This document shows, piece by piece, positions 34,129 through 42,166 of a stretch of 64,000 nt of DNA. The notes beneath the pieces are model-generated. The model saw nothing but the letters and a program-made list of their open reading frames with translations, was not told the origin of the DNA and made no database searches. Every line of letters starts with the position of its first letter. Position 1 is the stretch's first letter. Source of the DNA: Brachybacterium muris (GTDB lineage: Bacteria > Actinomycetota > Actinomycetes > Actinomycetales > Dermabacteraceae); assembly GCF_016907455.1 (NCBI RefSeq), contig NZ_JAFBCB010000001.1, positions 2,480,001 to 2,544,000 on the forward strand, given 5' to 3'. A program made the translations under genes and the position numbers.

Positions 34129-35835
34129 CCTCGAGATTTCACGGGGGTGTGGTCTCGACCGGCGGAATGAATGGCGAAAGGTGCTCCTGGCCTGGGATGA
34201 TACGAGGTGTTGAGACCCGTACCCATCCGCTGGAAGGAGCACCTTTCAGGTGTCCCACCCTACCTTGTTCTTCTACCCCCGTCCGCGGGTGGACATCGCC
34301 GAGGTTCCGGCCCTCGCGCATGCGGGCGCTGTGCTGCTGACCGACACGATTCACGCCACTGGCCTCGCTGCTTCGCTGCGTGAGGCGCTGGATTCGTGGA
34401 CGAAACCGCTGGCAGAGCATCACGGCTCGAAGGTCCTGCTGGATCTCGCACTCACTCTCGCGATCGGCGGCGAGCACGCTTCGGATGCTGATCTGCTGCG
34501 GTGCGAACCGGACCTGTTCGGTGACGTCGCCTCGGCCCCCACGATCTCCCGCATGCTCACCACGCTGGCTGAGGACGCGCCCGCCGTGATCGAGGCGATC
34601 TCGAATGCCCGTCGCGCCGCGCGGGAACGGGCCTGGGCCTTGGCCGGGGAGCACTCCCCCGCCGCGGGGGCCAGTGCGAAGAGCCCGCTGGTCATCGACC
34701 TCGACGCCACCCTGATCAACGTCCACAGCGAGAAGGAGCAGGCCGCACCGACGTTCAAACGCGGCTTCGGCTATCACCCGCTGTGCGCGTTCCTCGACCA
34801 CGGCAGCGAAGGGACTGGGGAACCACTGGCGATCCATCTCCGCCCCGGCAACGCCGGCTCGAACACCGCGGCTGATCACATCACCGTCACCAAGGCCGCG
34901 CTCGCGCAGCTCCCACCAGCCCTGCTGGCCCGGAGCAGGCGGGGGTCGAAGAAGATTCTGATCCGCACCGACGGAGCCGGCGGCACCAAGGAATTTCTCC
35001 AGTGGATGACCAGGCGGCGGCTGGCCTACTCCGTCGGGTTCACTCTCCCCGCGCACACTCCTGACCTGCTGGAACATATCGATGAGGCGCAGGCGTGGAC
35101 TCCGGCCTATGACACCGATACCGACGGGATCCGCGAGGGGGCGTGGGTGGCGGAGCTGACCGGACTGCTGGACCTGTCCGGGTGGCCTGCCGGGATGCGG
35201 GTGATCGTGCGGAAGGAACGCCCCCACCCCGGAGCGCAACTACGGATCACCGATCACGAAGGAATGCGCATCACCGCGTTCGCCACCAACACCCCGCGCG
35301 GCCAGCTACCCGTCCTCGAGCTGCGTCACCGCCGCCGCGCACGATGCGAAGACCGGATCCGCAACGCCAAGGACCTGGGCTTGATGAAGTTCCCGCTGCA
35401 GGGCTTCGCGCAGAACCAGATCTGGTGCCAGATCATCCAGCTCGCCTCCGAGCTCGTCGCCTGGATGCAGACCATAGCTCTGACCGGCCATGACGCGAGG
35501 AAGTGGGAACCCAAACGGCTCCGCGCACGCTTGTTCGAGATCCCCGCGACTCTCGTGCGCCGCTGCCGGCACAAGGTCCTCCATCTCGCCGAACACGCCC
35601 CCGAAGCCCGAACCGTCCTAACCGGCATGAACCGGCTCCGCACCGCCGTCGCACAGACCTGACCAGGCGGCTCCACCCGCCCCACCGACCAGCAGAATCC
35701 TCCTCTCGGGAGTGGAACCCGACCGCCCGCAACGGACACTGCGACGATCTGTCACACCCACATGCCAGAATCAGCAGCTGAACACCGGCAACGACGCCGA
35801 ACGCCCCCGCCCACCAGCCCGATGAAACATCGAGG
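34129..35835 (+). mobile_element. IS1380-family element, copy 1, with CTAG target duplication
   Basis: 1707 bp. Terminal inverted repeats start CCTCGAGATTTCA at the left and CCTCGATGTTTCA at the right. It is flanked by the 4-bp direct repeat CTAG (34125-34128, 35836-35839), the target size expected for IS1380. The target CTAG includes the TAG stop of ychF-tail B, so the element split the tail from the higBA unit it originally preceded. It encodes one intact transposase. Confidence 0.92.
34250..35662 (+). CDS. IS1380-family transposase (copy 1, intact)
   Basis: 470 residues from GTG 34250. A DDE transposase: first Asp in LVIDLDATLINVHSEKEQA near residue 146, second in ILIRTDGAGGTKEF near 242, and the C-terminal helical block RRARCEDRIRNAKDLGL near 366 containing the acidic third position. 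The N-terminal DALRCEP-like DADLLRCEPDLFG segment is typical of the family. The copy is full length and presumably active. Confidence 0.92.
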   Translation: MSHPTLFFYPRPRVDIAEVPALAHAGAVLLTDTIHATGLAASLREALDSWTKPLAEHHGSKVLLDLALTLAIGGEHASDADLLRCEPDLFGDVASAPTISRMLTTLAEDAPAVIEAISNARRAARERAWALAGEHSPAAGASAKSPLVIDLDATLINVHSEKEQAAPTFKRGFGYHPLCAFLDHGSEGTGEPLAIHLRPGNAGSNTAADHITVTKAALAQLPPALLARSRRGSKKILIRTDGAGGTKEFLQWMTRRRLAYSVGFTLPAHTPDLLEHIDEAQAWTPAYDTDTDGIREGAWVAELTGLLDLSGWPAGMRVIVRKERPHPGAQLRITDHEGMRITAFATNTPRGQLPVLELRHRRRARCEDRIRNAKDLGLMKFPLQGFAQNQIWCQIIQLASELVAWMQTIALTGHDARKWEPKRLRARLFEIPATLVRRCRHKVLHLAEHAPEARTVLTGMNRLRTAVAQT

Positions 35836-35859
35836 CTAGACGTTAAACCGGAATTCCAC
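35836..35859 (-). repeat. ychF-tail repeat B (V-E-F-R-F-N-V-stop)
   Basis: A minus-strand copy of the last seven YchF codons plus TAG. It has four differences in 24 from the intact gene, all synonymous (GAA, CGG, TTT, GTC). It is preceded on the minus strand by GGAACGCGG, also found before tail A, and by CTAGAGGTTG, also found before tail C. No ychF body is attached. The stop codon was the target of IS1380 copy 1. Confidence 0.75.
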
Positions 35860-35910
35860 CGCGTTCCGTAGCCGAACAACCTCTAGGGTTCAACTTCCGA
35901 CACAGCCTCG

Positions 35911-36825
35911 TCAGGCCCAGAGCGGACTGCTGGTCTGCCAGTCGTCAGGGATGCCCATGTGCGCGACGGGCACGGCCTGAACTGCTGGATAGCTCTTCAG
36001 AACGGCCCGGAGCAGGCTGCTGCGGCCGAGCCCCAGCCGGTCCGATAGGAACTGCACGAGCGTCAACTGCCCGAACGTGCGACTCCAGTCCGCAGCGCTG
36101 GCGTCGAGATCAGCGTGACGGCCGACAGGTGGGAGCTTCGGTGTGAGCGTGTGCACCCGGTTGAAGAGACGGCCGTGATGAGCGCACGTGTTACGCACAA
36201 CGTTGAGCGACTTTAGCCAGCTCGCCAGCTGGGAAGGGCTGGGCCCGCAAGCATCGGCGACGTCCTCGCGAACCCCGACTGGCGCGAAGTTGTAGAGATG
36301 CGTGAGGCTCCCCCAGTCGATGATCTCGACGGCAGCCCAGACCGGAAGACGCCCGCCGTACTTCATGTCGTGGTGCTTCACGAAGTCTTCACGTGACCAG
36401 TTGAGTTCGCGCTGGTACTTCTCCAGCCACCTCGGGTAGCGATCACCTTGGCGAGCTATCGGGCCGAGCAGTTCCGCGTCGAGGTGCGCGCAGGGATCGA
36501 TGCGCCCGAGTTCATGGCCGAGCAGCGCGCGGATGGCCAACTCGACGGGAGTCAGCGTTGTGAACGTCGCGGCTCGAAGCCTGGCGTCGAACTCGTAGAG
36601 CGCGACCACGTCACTGAAGCGCGTGCCGTCGTAGAAGTCGTCCTCGCGCCCACCCTCAAACTGCTTGCGGAACGGATACCAGTAACCGCTCAGCCGGTAG
36701 TAGTTCACTCGCCGGAGCGTTGCCTCGGCCGACTCGCGGTCGCCCATGTCCATGCCACGGGCGGCGAGGATCTCGACCTGCCGGGCGTAGGACTCGTGCG
36801 CCTTGACGCCACTGTCCACGAACAC
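35911..36825 (-). CDS. Abi_2 family (AbiD/AbiF-like) abortive infection protein
   Basis: 304 residues from GTG 36825. The Abi_2 N terminus is QVEILAARGMDMGDRESAEA then LRRVNYYRLSGYWYPF. The C-terminal HEPN-type motif RNTCAHHGRLFNR (Rx4H) near residues 212-224 is the likely RNase centre. Such proteins abort phage infection. Its stop lies 51 bp before ychF-tail B, so it would be the last gene of the preceding cassette. A structured leader hairpin is immediately upstream; abiF genes are known to be accompanied by a conserved RNA motif. Confidence 0.85.
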   Translation of the reverse strand: MFVDSGVKAHESYARQVEILAARGMDMGDRESAEATLRRVNYYRLSGYWYPFRKQFEGGREDDFYDGTRFSDVVALYEFDARLRAATFTTLTPVELAIRALLGHELGRIDPCAHLDAELLGPIARQGDRYPRWLEKYQRELNWSREDFVKHHDMKYGGRLPVWAAVEIIDWGSLTHLYNFAPVGVREDVADACGPSPSQLASWLKSLNVVRNTCAHHGRLFNRVHTLTPKLPPVGRHADLDASAADWSRTFGQLTLVQFLSDRLGLGRSSLLRAVLKSYPAVQAVPVAHMGIPDDWQTSSPLWA

Positions 36826-36842
36826 CGCCTGAAAGAATGAGG

Positions 36843-36878
36843 ACCGGCCCTGGACCTACCGAGGTAGGCGGAACCGGT
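36843..36878 (-). promoter_or_regulatory. Two-tier hairpin in the leader of the abi gene
   Basis: The inner perfect stem CCTACC/GGTAGG (36855-36868, two-base loop) is enclosed by an outer 5-bp stem ACCGG/CCGGT with an asymmetric internal loop. It starts 18 bp upstream of the abi GTG. It could be part of an abiF-type RNA, an operator or a leader hairpin. Confidence 0.45.
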
Positions 36879-37066
36879 CTTAGTAGTAGCCAGTGTACGC
36901 GAGCGGCCGACAGCCGACAACTCGCCTTCATGACCGTGGGAGGTCCTCGTCGAGCGGACGGACCCGTGGATTGGACGTACGAGGCGGCTCCCAGCCCTGC
37001 CGCTCGTGAACGCTGAGGGTCATGCTCGTGGCGTGCTCGGTGAGCTCGCTGAGCGCCGGGGCCGGC

Positions 37067-37837
37067 TCAGGGGAGGAGGTCGCGGATCCTGTCCTGGGTG
37101 GGCTCGTCCACGGCGAAGATCCACGGCTTGTCCGGGTCCGCCGGGTCACGGTGCGCGCGGCCGACCAGCCCGGAGAGTCCGCCGACGAACTTGAAGACGT
37201 TGCGCGTGCCCTCGTGCTCGATCCCCAGCCGATCCGAGATCTCCAGGCCAGCCTGTTCCCCTTCGCGCATCATCTCGGCTGAGCCGTTCTCCTCCGAGCC
37301 GGCTATCGCGGAGTCCTCGGCGTGGTCGAAGAGACTTCCCTCGTTCAGGGGCCGATCTGTCCCGGGGAACATCCAGTCGTCCGGGGCGTACGGGAACACG
37401 AACTCCGAGATGGTGTTCGCCGTGCCCAGCCAGGCCGTTCCTGGATTCGCTTCGATGAGGGCTCGGCAGAGCGCGAAGGTAATCTCCTGGGACTCTCCGT
37501 TGACGGCATGGTGGGCCGCGTCGAGAAGATCGGGGATCGCCGGGATCGCTTTCTTCCCGAACGTTCGCCAGAACTCGGGAGTCTTGATCTTCTTCAGGAA
37601 CTTATCCAGGGCCTTCTGCGCCTCATCCATGGTCTTGTCCTTGGCCTTCTCCTCGAGCCACTTCTCGACGACCTTCTCCGCCCGCTCCTGGACGGTGCTC
37701 GGCGTCCCGGGGACGAGCCAGGGGGCGATGTCGGACAGGTCGAATCCGTCGGGGGACCAGGCGCCCCCGGACCCGCCGACCCAGGCGACGGCAGTCACCG
37801 CGCCCACCGAGGCCAGCAGCTCCTCGGCGAGCTCCAT
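37067..37837 (-). CDS. Hypothetical protein, probably 5'-truncated; WXG100-like N-terminal helix pair
   Basis: 256 residues from ATG 37837. The start MELAEELLASVGAVTAVAWVGGSGGAWSPDG resembles the second half of a WXG100/ESX-type helical hairpin. In the same frame upstream are the 22 codons that would precede it (TFLGADTDALRDLSDTFGDRAQ), but a TGA interrupts the frame before any start codon. The middle is charged and helical (VQERAEKVVEKWLEEKAKDK); the end is acidic. It may be a polymorphic-toxin or secreted-effector relative; I do not recognise the C-terminal domain. Either the ATG is the real start or the gene is a 5'-deleted relic. Confidence 0.55.
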   Translation of the reverse strand: MELAEELLASVGAVTAVAWVGGSGGAWSPDGFDLSDIAPWLVPGTPSTVQERAEKVVEKWLEEKAKDKTMDEAQKALDKFLKKIKTPEFWRTFGKKAIPAIPDLLDAAHHAVNGESQEITFALCRALIEANPGTAWLGTANTISEFVFPYAPDDWMFPGTDRPLNEGSLFDHAEDSAIAGSEENGSAEMMREGEQAGLEISDRLGIEHEGTRNVFKFVGGLSGLVGRAHRDPADPDKPWIFAVDEPTQDRIRDLLP

Positions 37838-37993
37838 GAGCCGCTGCGCGCGGTCGCCGAAGGTGTCCGAGAGGTCGCGCAGCGCGTCGGTGTCCGCTCC
37901 GAGGAATGTCGTCTCGCGTCAGGAATCTAGCGACCGGCTCCCCGAGCCGCGATGGGGAGGACTCCCCAGCCCCCTCGCTCGCTCGAGCTTCGG

Positions 37994-38029
37994 CACCAGC
38001 ACCTGCACCTGCACCTGCACCTGCACCTT
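37994..38029 (+). repeat. Hexanucleotide tandem repeat (CACCTG)n upstream of an ABM gene
   Basis: Four perfect CACCTG units are flanked by CACCAG and CACCTT, giving six units over 36 bp. It lies 60 bp before the ABM start codon, in the expected promoter/leader zone. Slippage could vary spacing in steps of 6 bp. Confidence 0.7.
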
Positions 38030-38088
38030 ATCGGCGCTTCCCGGTAGGGTGCCGGACGAGCCCCCGTCCCGATCCGAGAGGACCCCCG

Positions 38089-38409
38089 ATGATCCTGATC
38101 AACGTCAAGTTCCCCGTGAAGCCCGAGTTCGCCGACCGCTGGCCGGAGATCTCCCGGCCCTTCACCGAGGCCACCCGCGCCGAGCCCGGCAACAAGTGGT
38201 TCGAGTGGTCCCGCAGCGTCGAGGACCCGACCACCTACGTGCTGATCGAGGCGTTCACCGACGAGGGCGCGGAGCCCCATGTGAACTCCGAGCACTTCCG
38301 CACCATGCAGCAGGAGTTCCCGCAGTATCTCGCCGCAACTCCGCAGATCGTCTCCCAGCAGGTCGACGTCGAGGACTGGGGCCCCATGGGTGAGGTCACC
38401 GTCGACTGA
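38089..38409 (+). CDS. ABM-family putative quinol monooxygenase (second copy)
   Basis: 106 residues, the same length as and colinear with the copy at 17766-18086: INVKFPVKPEFADRWPEIS, GNKWFEWSRSVED, YVLIEAFTDEGAEPH. The two are close paralogues or recently acquired orthologues. ATG 38089 follows a GAGAGGAC ribosome site as in the first copy, so the leader is also conserved. Unlike copy one it has no Gfo/Idh/MocA neighbour; ldh is convergent. Confidence 0.85.
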   Translation: MILINVKFPVKPEFADRWPEISRPFTEATRAEPGNKWFEWSRSVEDPTTYVLIEAFTDEGAEPHVNSEHFRTMQQEFPQYLAATPQIVSQQVDVEDWGPMGEVTVD

Positions 38410-38419
38410 CCGCCCCGGC

Positions 38420-38458
38420 GCCGACGGGCCGGACCGGCTGCCGGTCCGGCCCGTCGGC
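38420..38458. terminator. Very strong bidirectional terminator
   Basis: A perfect 18-bp stem (38420-38437 with 38441-38458) with a 3-nt loop lies between the ABM gene and the convergent ldh gene. It is suitable for both strands. Confidence 0.8.
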
Positions 38459-38468
38459 GTCTCGGCTC

Positions 38469-39416
38469 TCAGCCGCGCAGGTCCGCGGCGACGGCCCGCA
38501 GCGACTCCGCGGAGCGCTGCAGCGCCGCGCGCTCCTCGGCGTCGAACGGCGTCCCCGCGATCGGGCGCGCGCCGTGCCGACCCAGCACGCACGGCACCGA
38601 GAGCGCGACCCCGTCGATCCCGTGCTCGCCGCGGAGCACCGGCGCGACCGGCAGGATCGCGTGCTCGTCGCGCAGTACGGCTTCGACGATGCGGGCGCTC
38701 GACAGGCCGATCGCGTAGTTGGTGGCGCCCTTGCCACGGATCACCGTGTAGGCGGCATCGCGCACGTCCACCGCGATCCTCCCGAGCTCCGCCCGGTCGA
38801 AGCCCGTGCCGTCCTCGCCGCGCCACTCGAGGATCGGGACGGTGCCGATGGTCGCCGTGGACCACACCGGGAACTCGCTGTCGCCGTGCTCGCCGACGAT
38901 CTGCGCGTGCACGCTCGAGGTCGACACCCCGGCGCGCCGAGCGATCTCCCACCTCAGCCGGGAGGAGTCCAGCGCCGTCCCGGAGGCGAAGACGCGCCCG
39001 GCGGGCAGGCCGCTGCTCTCGTCGGCCAGCAGCGTCAGCACGTCGCACGGATTGGTGACGATGACGTACACCGCGTCGGGCGCGACGTCGATCAGCTGCG
39101 GCATCAGGGTCCCCATGATCCGCGCATTGGTGGCGGCGAGCTCGAGGCGGGTCTGGCCCGGCCTCTGCTTCGCGCCGGCCGTGATCACGACGATGTCGCT
39201 GTCCGCGGCGACCGCGATGTCGCTGCCGCCGGTGATCTGGCTGCTGCCCGCGAAGAAGGAGCCGTGGGCGAGGTCGAGCACCTCGGCCTCGGTCTTCTCG
39301 GGGGCGATGTCGTACAGGGCGATGTCCCGGGCGCTCTCCCGGATGAGGGCCGCGTAGGCGACGCTCGATCCGACGGCTCCGGCTCCGACAACGGTCAGCT
39401 TCGAGGTTCCGCTCAT
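38469..39416 (-). CDS. ldh: L-lactate dehydrogenase
   Basis: 315 residues. A Rossmann loop VVGAGAVGSSVAYA at residues 9-22 is followed by TAGAKQRPGQTRLEL near 84 with the substrate-loop Gln/Arg expected for LDH. VTNPCDVLT near 123 and the catalytic-His motif VGEHGDSEFPVWS near 177-189 complete the L-LDH pattern (malate dehydrogenases differ at the loop). It interconverts pyruvate and lactate with NADH and is cytosolic. ATG 39416 was chosen because the Rossmann fold starts directly after it; the open frame upstream has no coding features. It may be a duplicate of a backbone ldh, since the segment looks acquired. Confidence 0.92.
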   Translation of the reverse strand: MSGTSKLTVVGAGAVGSSVAYAALIRESARDIALYDIAPEKTEAEVLDLAHGSFFAGSSQITGGSDIAVAADSDIVVITAGAKQRPGQTRLELAATNARIMGTLMPQLIDVAPDAVYVIVTNPCDVLTLLADESSGLPAGRVFASGTALDSSRLRWEIARRAGVSTSSVHAQIVGEHGDSEFPVWSTATIGTVPILEWRGEDGTGFDRAELGRIAVDVRDAAYTVIRGKGATNYAIGLSSARIVEAVLRDEHAILPVAPVLRGEHGIDGVALSVPCVLGRHGARPIAGTPFDAEERAALQRSAESLRAVAADLRG

Positions 39417-39761
39417 GCAACGAGGGTAGACGCGCGGATCCGTCCTCCGACAGGGCCGTCCAGCTCCCGCTGGCAACCCATGGCAATCGGACTGTGCGTC
39501 AGCACTCAACCCCGAACGTAACCCAGATCCCTTCGGTGGGACAAGAACAACACTGCTGATCAGAACCCCGTTACCGACGAGTGGACATTCCACGATCGCC
39601 GGGGCGGCTCTGCAACCTCCGGCAACAACGGCACCGGGCCGCGGCGCAGACTCTCCTCGCCCCGACACACCGGTCTGCCGGAGAGCACCGCGATCAGAGC
39701 CGCCCGCACCCCGCGCATGCCGCTCTCGCGACTCAAGGATGAGCCCGAAGTCGCTACGACG
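39417..39761. other. Non-coding spacer between divergent ldh and transporter genes
   Basis: 345 bp. I see no gene, repeat or RNA. It must contain the divergent promoters but no clear box could be picked out. Confidence 0.5.
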
Positions 39762-40718
39762 ATGAGCACCACCGCAGTGACACCCACAGAGACGAAGGGC
39801 GTCAGGCCGTTCAGCTGGCGCGACAAGATCGGCTACATGTTCGGCGACTGGGGCAACGACTTCACGTTCATCCTCCAGTCCACGTTCTTCATGATCTTCT
39901 ACACGAACGTCATGGGCATCAGCGCCGCTCACGTGGGCACCCTGCTCTTCGTCGCGCGCATCCTCGACGCGTTCACCGACGTCGGCGCCCGCCGCCTGAT
40001 CGACACCCTGAAGCCCCGACGCGCCGGCCGCTTCAAGCCCTGGCTGCTGCGGATCTGCCTCCCGGTGACCGTCATGGCGTTCCTGATGTTGGCGCCCTTC
40101 GTGGAGGACGACGCCTACGGCACCCGCCTGGCCTGGATGATCGCCACCTACATCCTGTGGGGCTCGGTCTTCTACACCCTGATCAACATCCCCTACGGCT
40201 CCATGGCCTCGGTGATCTCCAACGACCCCGACCACCGCGCCTCGCTGTCCGTCTTCCGCCTCCTCGGCGGCACCCTCGCGAACCTCGCGATCTCCGTGGT
40301 CCTGCCGCTCGTCGTGTTCGTGCAGATCAACGGCCAGTCGGAGATGTCCGGGAGCCGGATGATGTGGGCGGCCCTCGGCTGCGGCGTCCTCGCCGTCGTC
40401 TGCTACCTGCTGTGCTTCGTCAACGTCGAGGAGCGCATCGCGACCCCGCCGAAGGCGAAGGAGAAGCGCCAGGGCCTCGGCGAGGCGCTCGGCTCGATGG
40501 TCACCAACCGCGGCCTCACCGGCCTGATCGCCACCGCGCTCTTCATGCTGATCGCGTTCATGATGCTCGGCGGCATGATGCTCGGCGGCATGATGCCGTA
40601 CATGCTGAACGAGTACTTCAACAACGGTCAGCTCCTGAGCCTCGTGAACTTCGTGGGCCTCGCCCCGACCCTGCTGATAGCCCCCTTCGCCTCGGCCCTC
40701 GCCAAGCGGTTCGGCTAG
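39762..40718 (+). pseudogene. GPH-family sugar:cation symporter, 3'-truncated
   Basis: 318 codons. GPH (glycoside-pentoside-hexuronide) features: WRDKIGYMFGDWGNDFTF at the N terminus, ILDAFTDVGARRLIDTLKPRRAGRFKPWLL near 67 (normally DP.mG...D.T..R.GRYRPW), and INIPYGSMASVISNDPDHRASL near 145. Family members have about 450-480 residues and 12 helices. This frame ends at TAG 40716-40718 after AKRFG, just where the family normally continues with a basic residue and KE. KEVGG does follow the TAG in frame, and then homology jumps to a flavin-oxidoreductase C terminus. It is therefore both amber-interrupted and deleted. Confidence 0.75.
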
Positions 40719-40741
40719 AAGGAGGTCGGCGGAAGCAGGGC

Positions 40742-41281
40742 GTGGTCGAGGAGTACTCGGCGCGGGTCGAGCCCCACTCCCCCGGGCTGCGCGAGCGGCT
40801 CTGGTACGGCGCCGGCTCCCTCGAGTCCGCGGTGTGGGCCGGGGAGCACGGGCTGCACCTGCTCTCCTCGAGCGTGATCTTTCCCGGGCCCGACGACGAG
40901 CCGGACTTCGCCGCGGTCCAGGCCGCGCAGATCCGTGCCTTCCGCGCCGCGGGCGGGACCCGCGCCTCCCAGGGCCTCGTCGTGATCCCGACCGACTCGG
41001 CGAGCGCGGCGCAGGAGGAGCGCTATCGCGCCTACGTCGCCGAGCGCCTCCCCCGTACCCGTGCCCCGCAGGGACCGCGCGGGATGCTGTTCGCCCCGGA
41101 TCTGGTGGGCACGAGCGCGGAGATCGTCGAGCAGCTGTGGGGCCATGCGGGCTTCCGCGAGGTCGACGAGGTCGCCTTCGCGCTCCCCTTCAGCTTCGCG
41201 CCCGAGGACTACGTGCAGATCCTCACCGACATCGCCACCCGGCTCGGACCGGCGCTCGGCTGGACGCCCGCACGGGACTGA
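40742..41281 (+). pseudogene. C-terminal fragment of an LLM-class flavin-dependent oxidoreductase
   Basis: 179 codons with no start. EEYSARVEPHSPGLRERLWYG, SAVWAGEHGLHLLSSSVI and VGTSAEIVEQLWGHAGFREVDEV are typical of the second half of luciferase-like monooxygenases. The first half is lost at the junction with the truncated transporter (about 40733-40742). It is a deletion scar. Confidence 0.7.
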
Positions 41282-41308
41282 GCCGTCCCGGGGTCCGGGG
41301 CGCCGCGG

Positions 41309-41512
41309 TCAGGACGGCTCGGCTCCCGCCCCGCCCAGCTCCTCGGCGAGCATGACCAGGATCCCGCTGGGGCCGCGCAGGTAGGTCAGGCGGTACACGT
41401 CGCCGTAGGTGGCCACGCCCCGCAGCGGGTGGCAGCCGTGCCGAGCCGCGATCGCGAGCGCCGCGTCGGGGTCGCGCACGGCGATGCCGACGTTCTCCCG
41501 ATGGATTCCCAT
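41309..41512 (-). pseudogene. VOC/glyoxalase-family remnant (C-terminal half)
   Basis: 67 residues: VGIAVRDPDAALAIAARHG followed by YGDVYRLTYLRGPSGILVMLAEELG. This is the second beta-alpha-beta-beta-beta module of a glyoxalase-like protein ending in the usual RGPxGI.V.LAE motif. Single-module size and absence of the first half suggest a truncated gene, although ATG 41512 could still be used. Confidence 0.6.
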
Positions 41513-41558
41513 GCCGCGAAGGGTAGCCCTCGGAGCGGACGAGGAGGAGGATGCCCGC

Positions 41559-42050
41559 ATGAGCACCCCGCGTCTTGACGTGCAGACCTGCCTCTGGTTC
41601 GACGGCCGCATCGACGAGGCCGCCGACTTCTACGTCTCCCTGATCCCTGACTCGAGGATCCTCGCCCGCACCGCCTATGCGGCCGGCGGCGGACCGCCCG
41701 ACGGACCGGACATGACCGGACAGGCCCTCACGGTCGACCTGCTCCTCGGCGGCGTCCCCTACACGCTGCTGAACGGCGGCCCCGCCTTCCCGCTCTCCGA
41801 GGCGGTCTCGATCGTCCTCACAGTGCAGACCCAGGAAGAGGTGGACCACCTGTGGGAGGCGCTGATCGCCGACGGCGGCGCCGAGTCCCAGTGCGGCTGG
41901 TGCCGCGACCGCTTCGGACTGTCGTGGCAGGTCGTGCCCGAGCGGCTCAACGAGCTGCTGCGGGGACCCCACGCCCAGGCGGTCATGCGCGAGATGATGA
42001 CGCAGGTCAAGCTGGACATCGCTCGGCTCGAGGCCGCCGCGGAGTCCTGA
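41559..42050 (+). CDS. PhnB-like VOC family protein (3-dmu-9_3-mt domain)
   Basis: 163 residues. VQTCLWFDGRIDEAADFYVSLIPDSRI at the N terminus, FPLSEAVSIVLTVQTQEEVDHLWEAL near 80 and CGWCRDRFGLSWQVVPERLNELL near 112. This is the PhnB/demethylubiquinone-methyltransferase-like VOC subgroup (pfam 3-dmu-9_3-mt). The fold is metal-binding, but no reaction is proven for this group. ATG 41559 follows GAGGAGGAGG. It is divergent from the VOC remnant. Confidence 0.85.
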   Translation: MSTPRLDVQTCLWFDGRIDEAADFYVSLIPDSRILARTAYAAGGGPPDGPDMTGQALTVDLLLGGVPYTLLNGGPAFPLSEAVSIVLTVQTQEEVDHLWEALIADGGAESQCGWCRDRFGLSWQVVPERLNELLRGPHAQAVMREMMTQVKLDIARLEAAAES

Positions 42051-42077
42051 GAGGCACGCGCTGGGCGGGGCTCTGAG

Positions 42078-42142
42078 GTCGACACTGTCGACGCACGAGC
42101 CAGAATGAGTCCCGAAATGGTTCGTCAGTCGACACTGTCGAC
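42078..42142. promoter_or_regulatory. Two identical 15-bp palindromes upstream of arfB copy 2
   Basis: GTCGACACTGTCGAC (a perfect 7-bp dyad around a central C) occurs at 42078-42092 and again at 42128-42142, exactly 50 bp apart. They lie between the VOC gene and arfB2 (start 42167). They are probable binding sites of a dimeric regulator, on nearly the same helix face (about 4.8 turns). Confidence 0.55.
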
Positions 42143-42166
42143 CCCGGCGCGAAGGGAGGTGATCTG

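Noticed and set aside
36928..37023. 31-codon frame MTLSVHERQGWEP upstream of the abi gene
   Set aside because: It follows the hypothetical gene closely and its composition is plausible, but there is no ribosome site or conservation evidence.
37994..38029. CRISPR-like repeat
   Set aside because: The units are 6 bp and contiguous, with no spacers. No cas genes or CRISPR arrays were seen anywhere in the window.
41281..41319. Terminator between the LLM fragment and the VOC remnant
   Set aside because: The 8-bp arms AGCCGTCC/GGACGGCT are separated by 23 nt and overlap a stop codon. Too weak to list as a feature.
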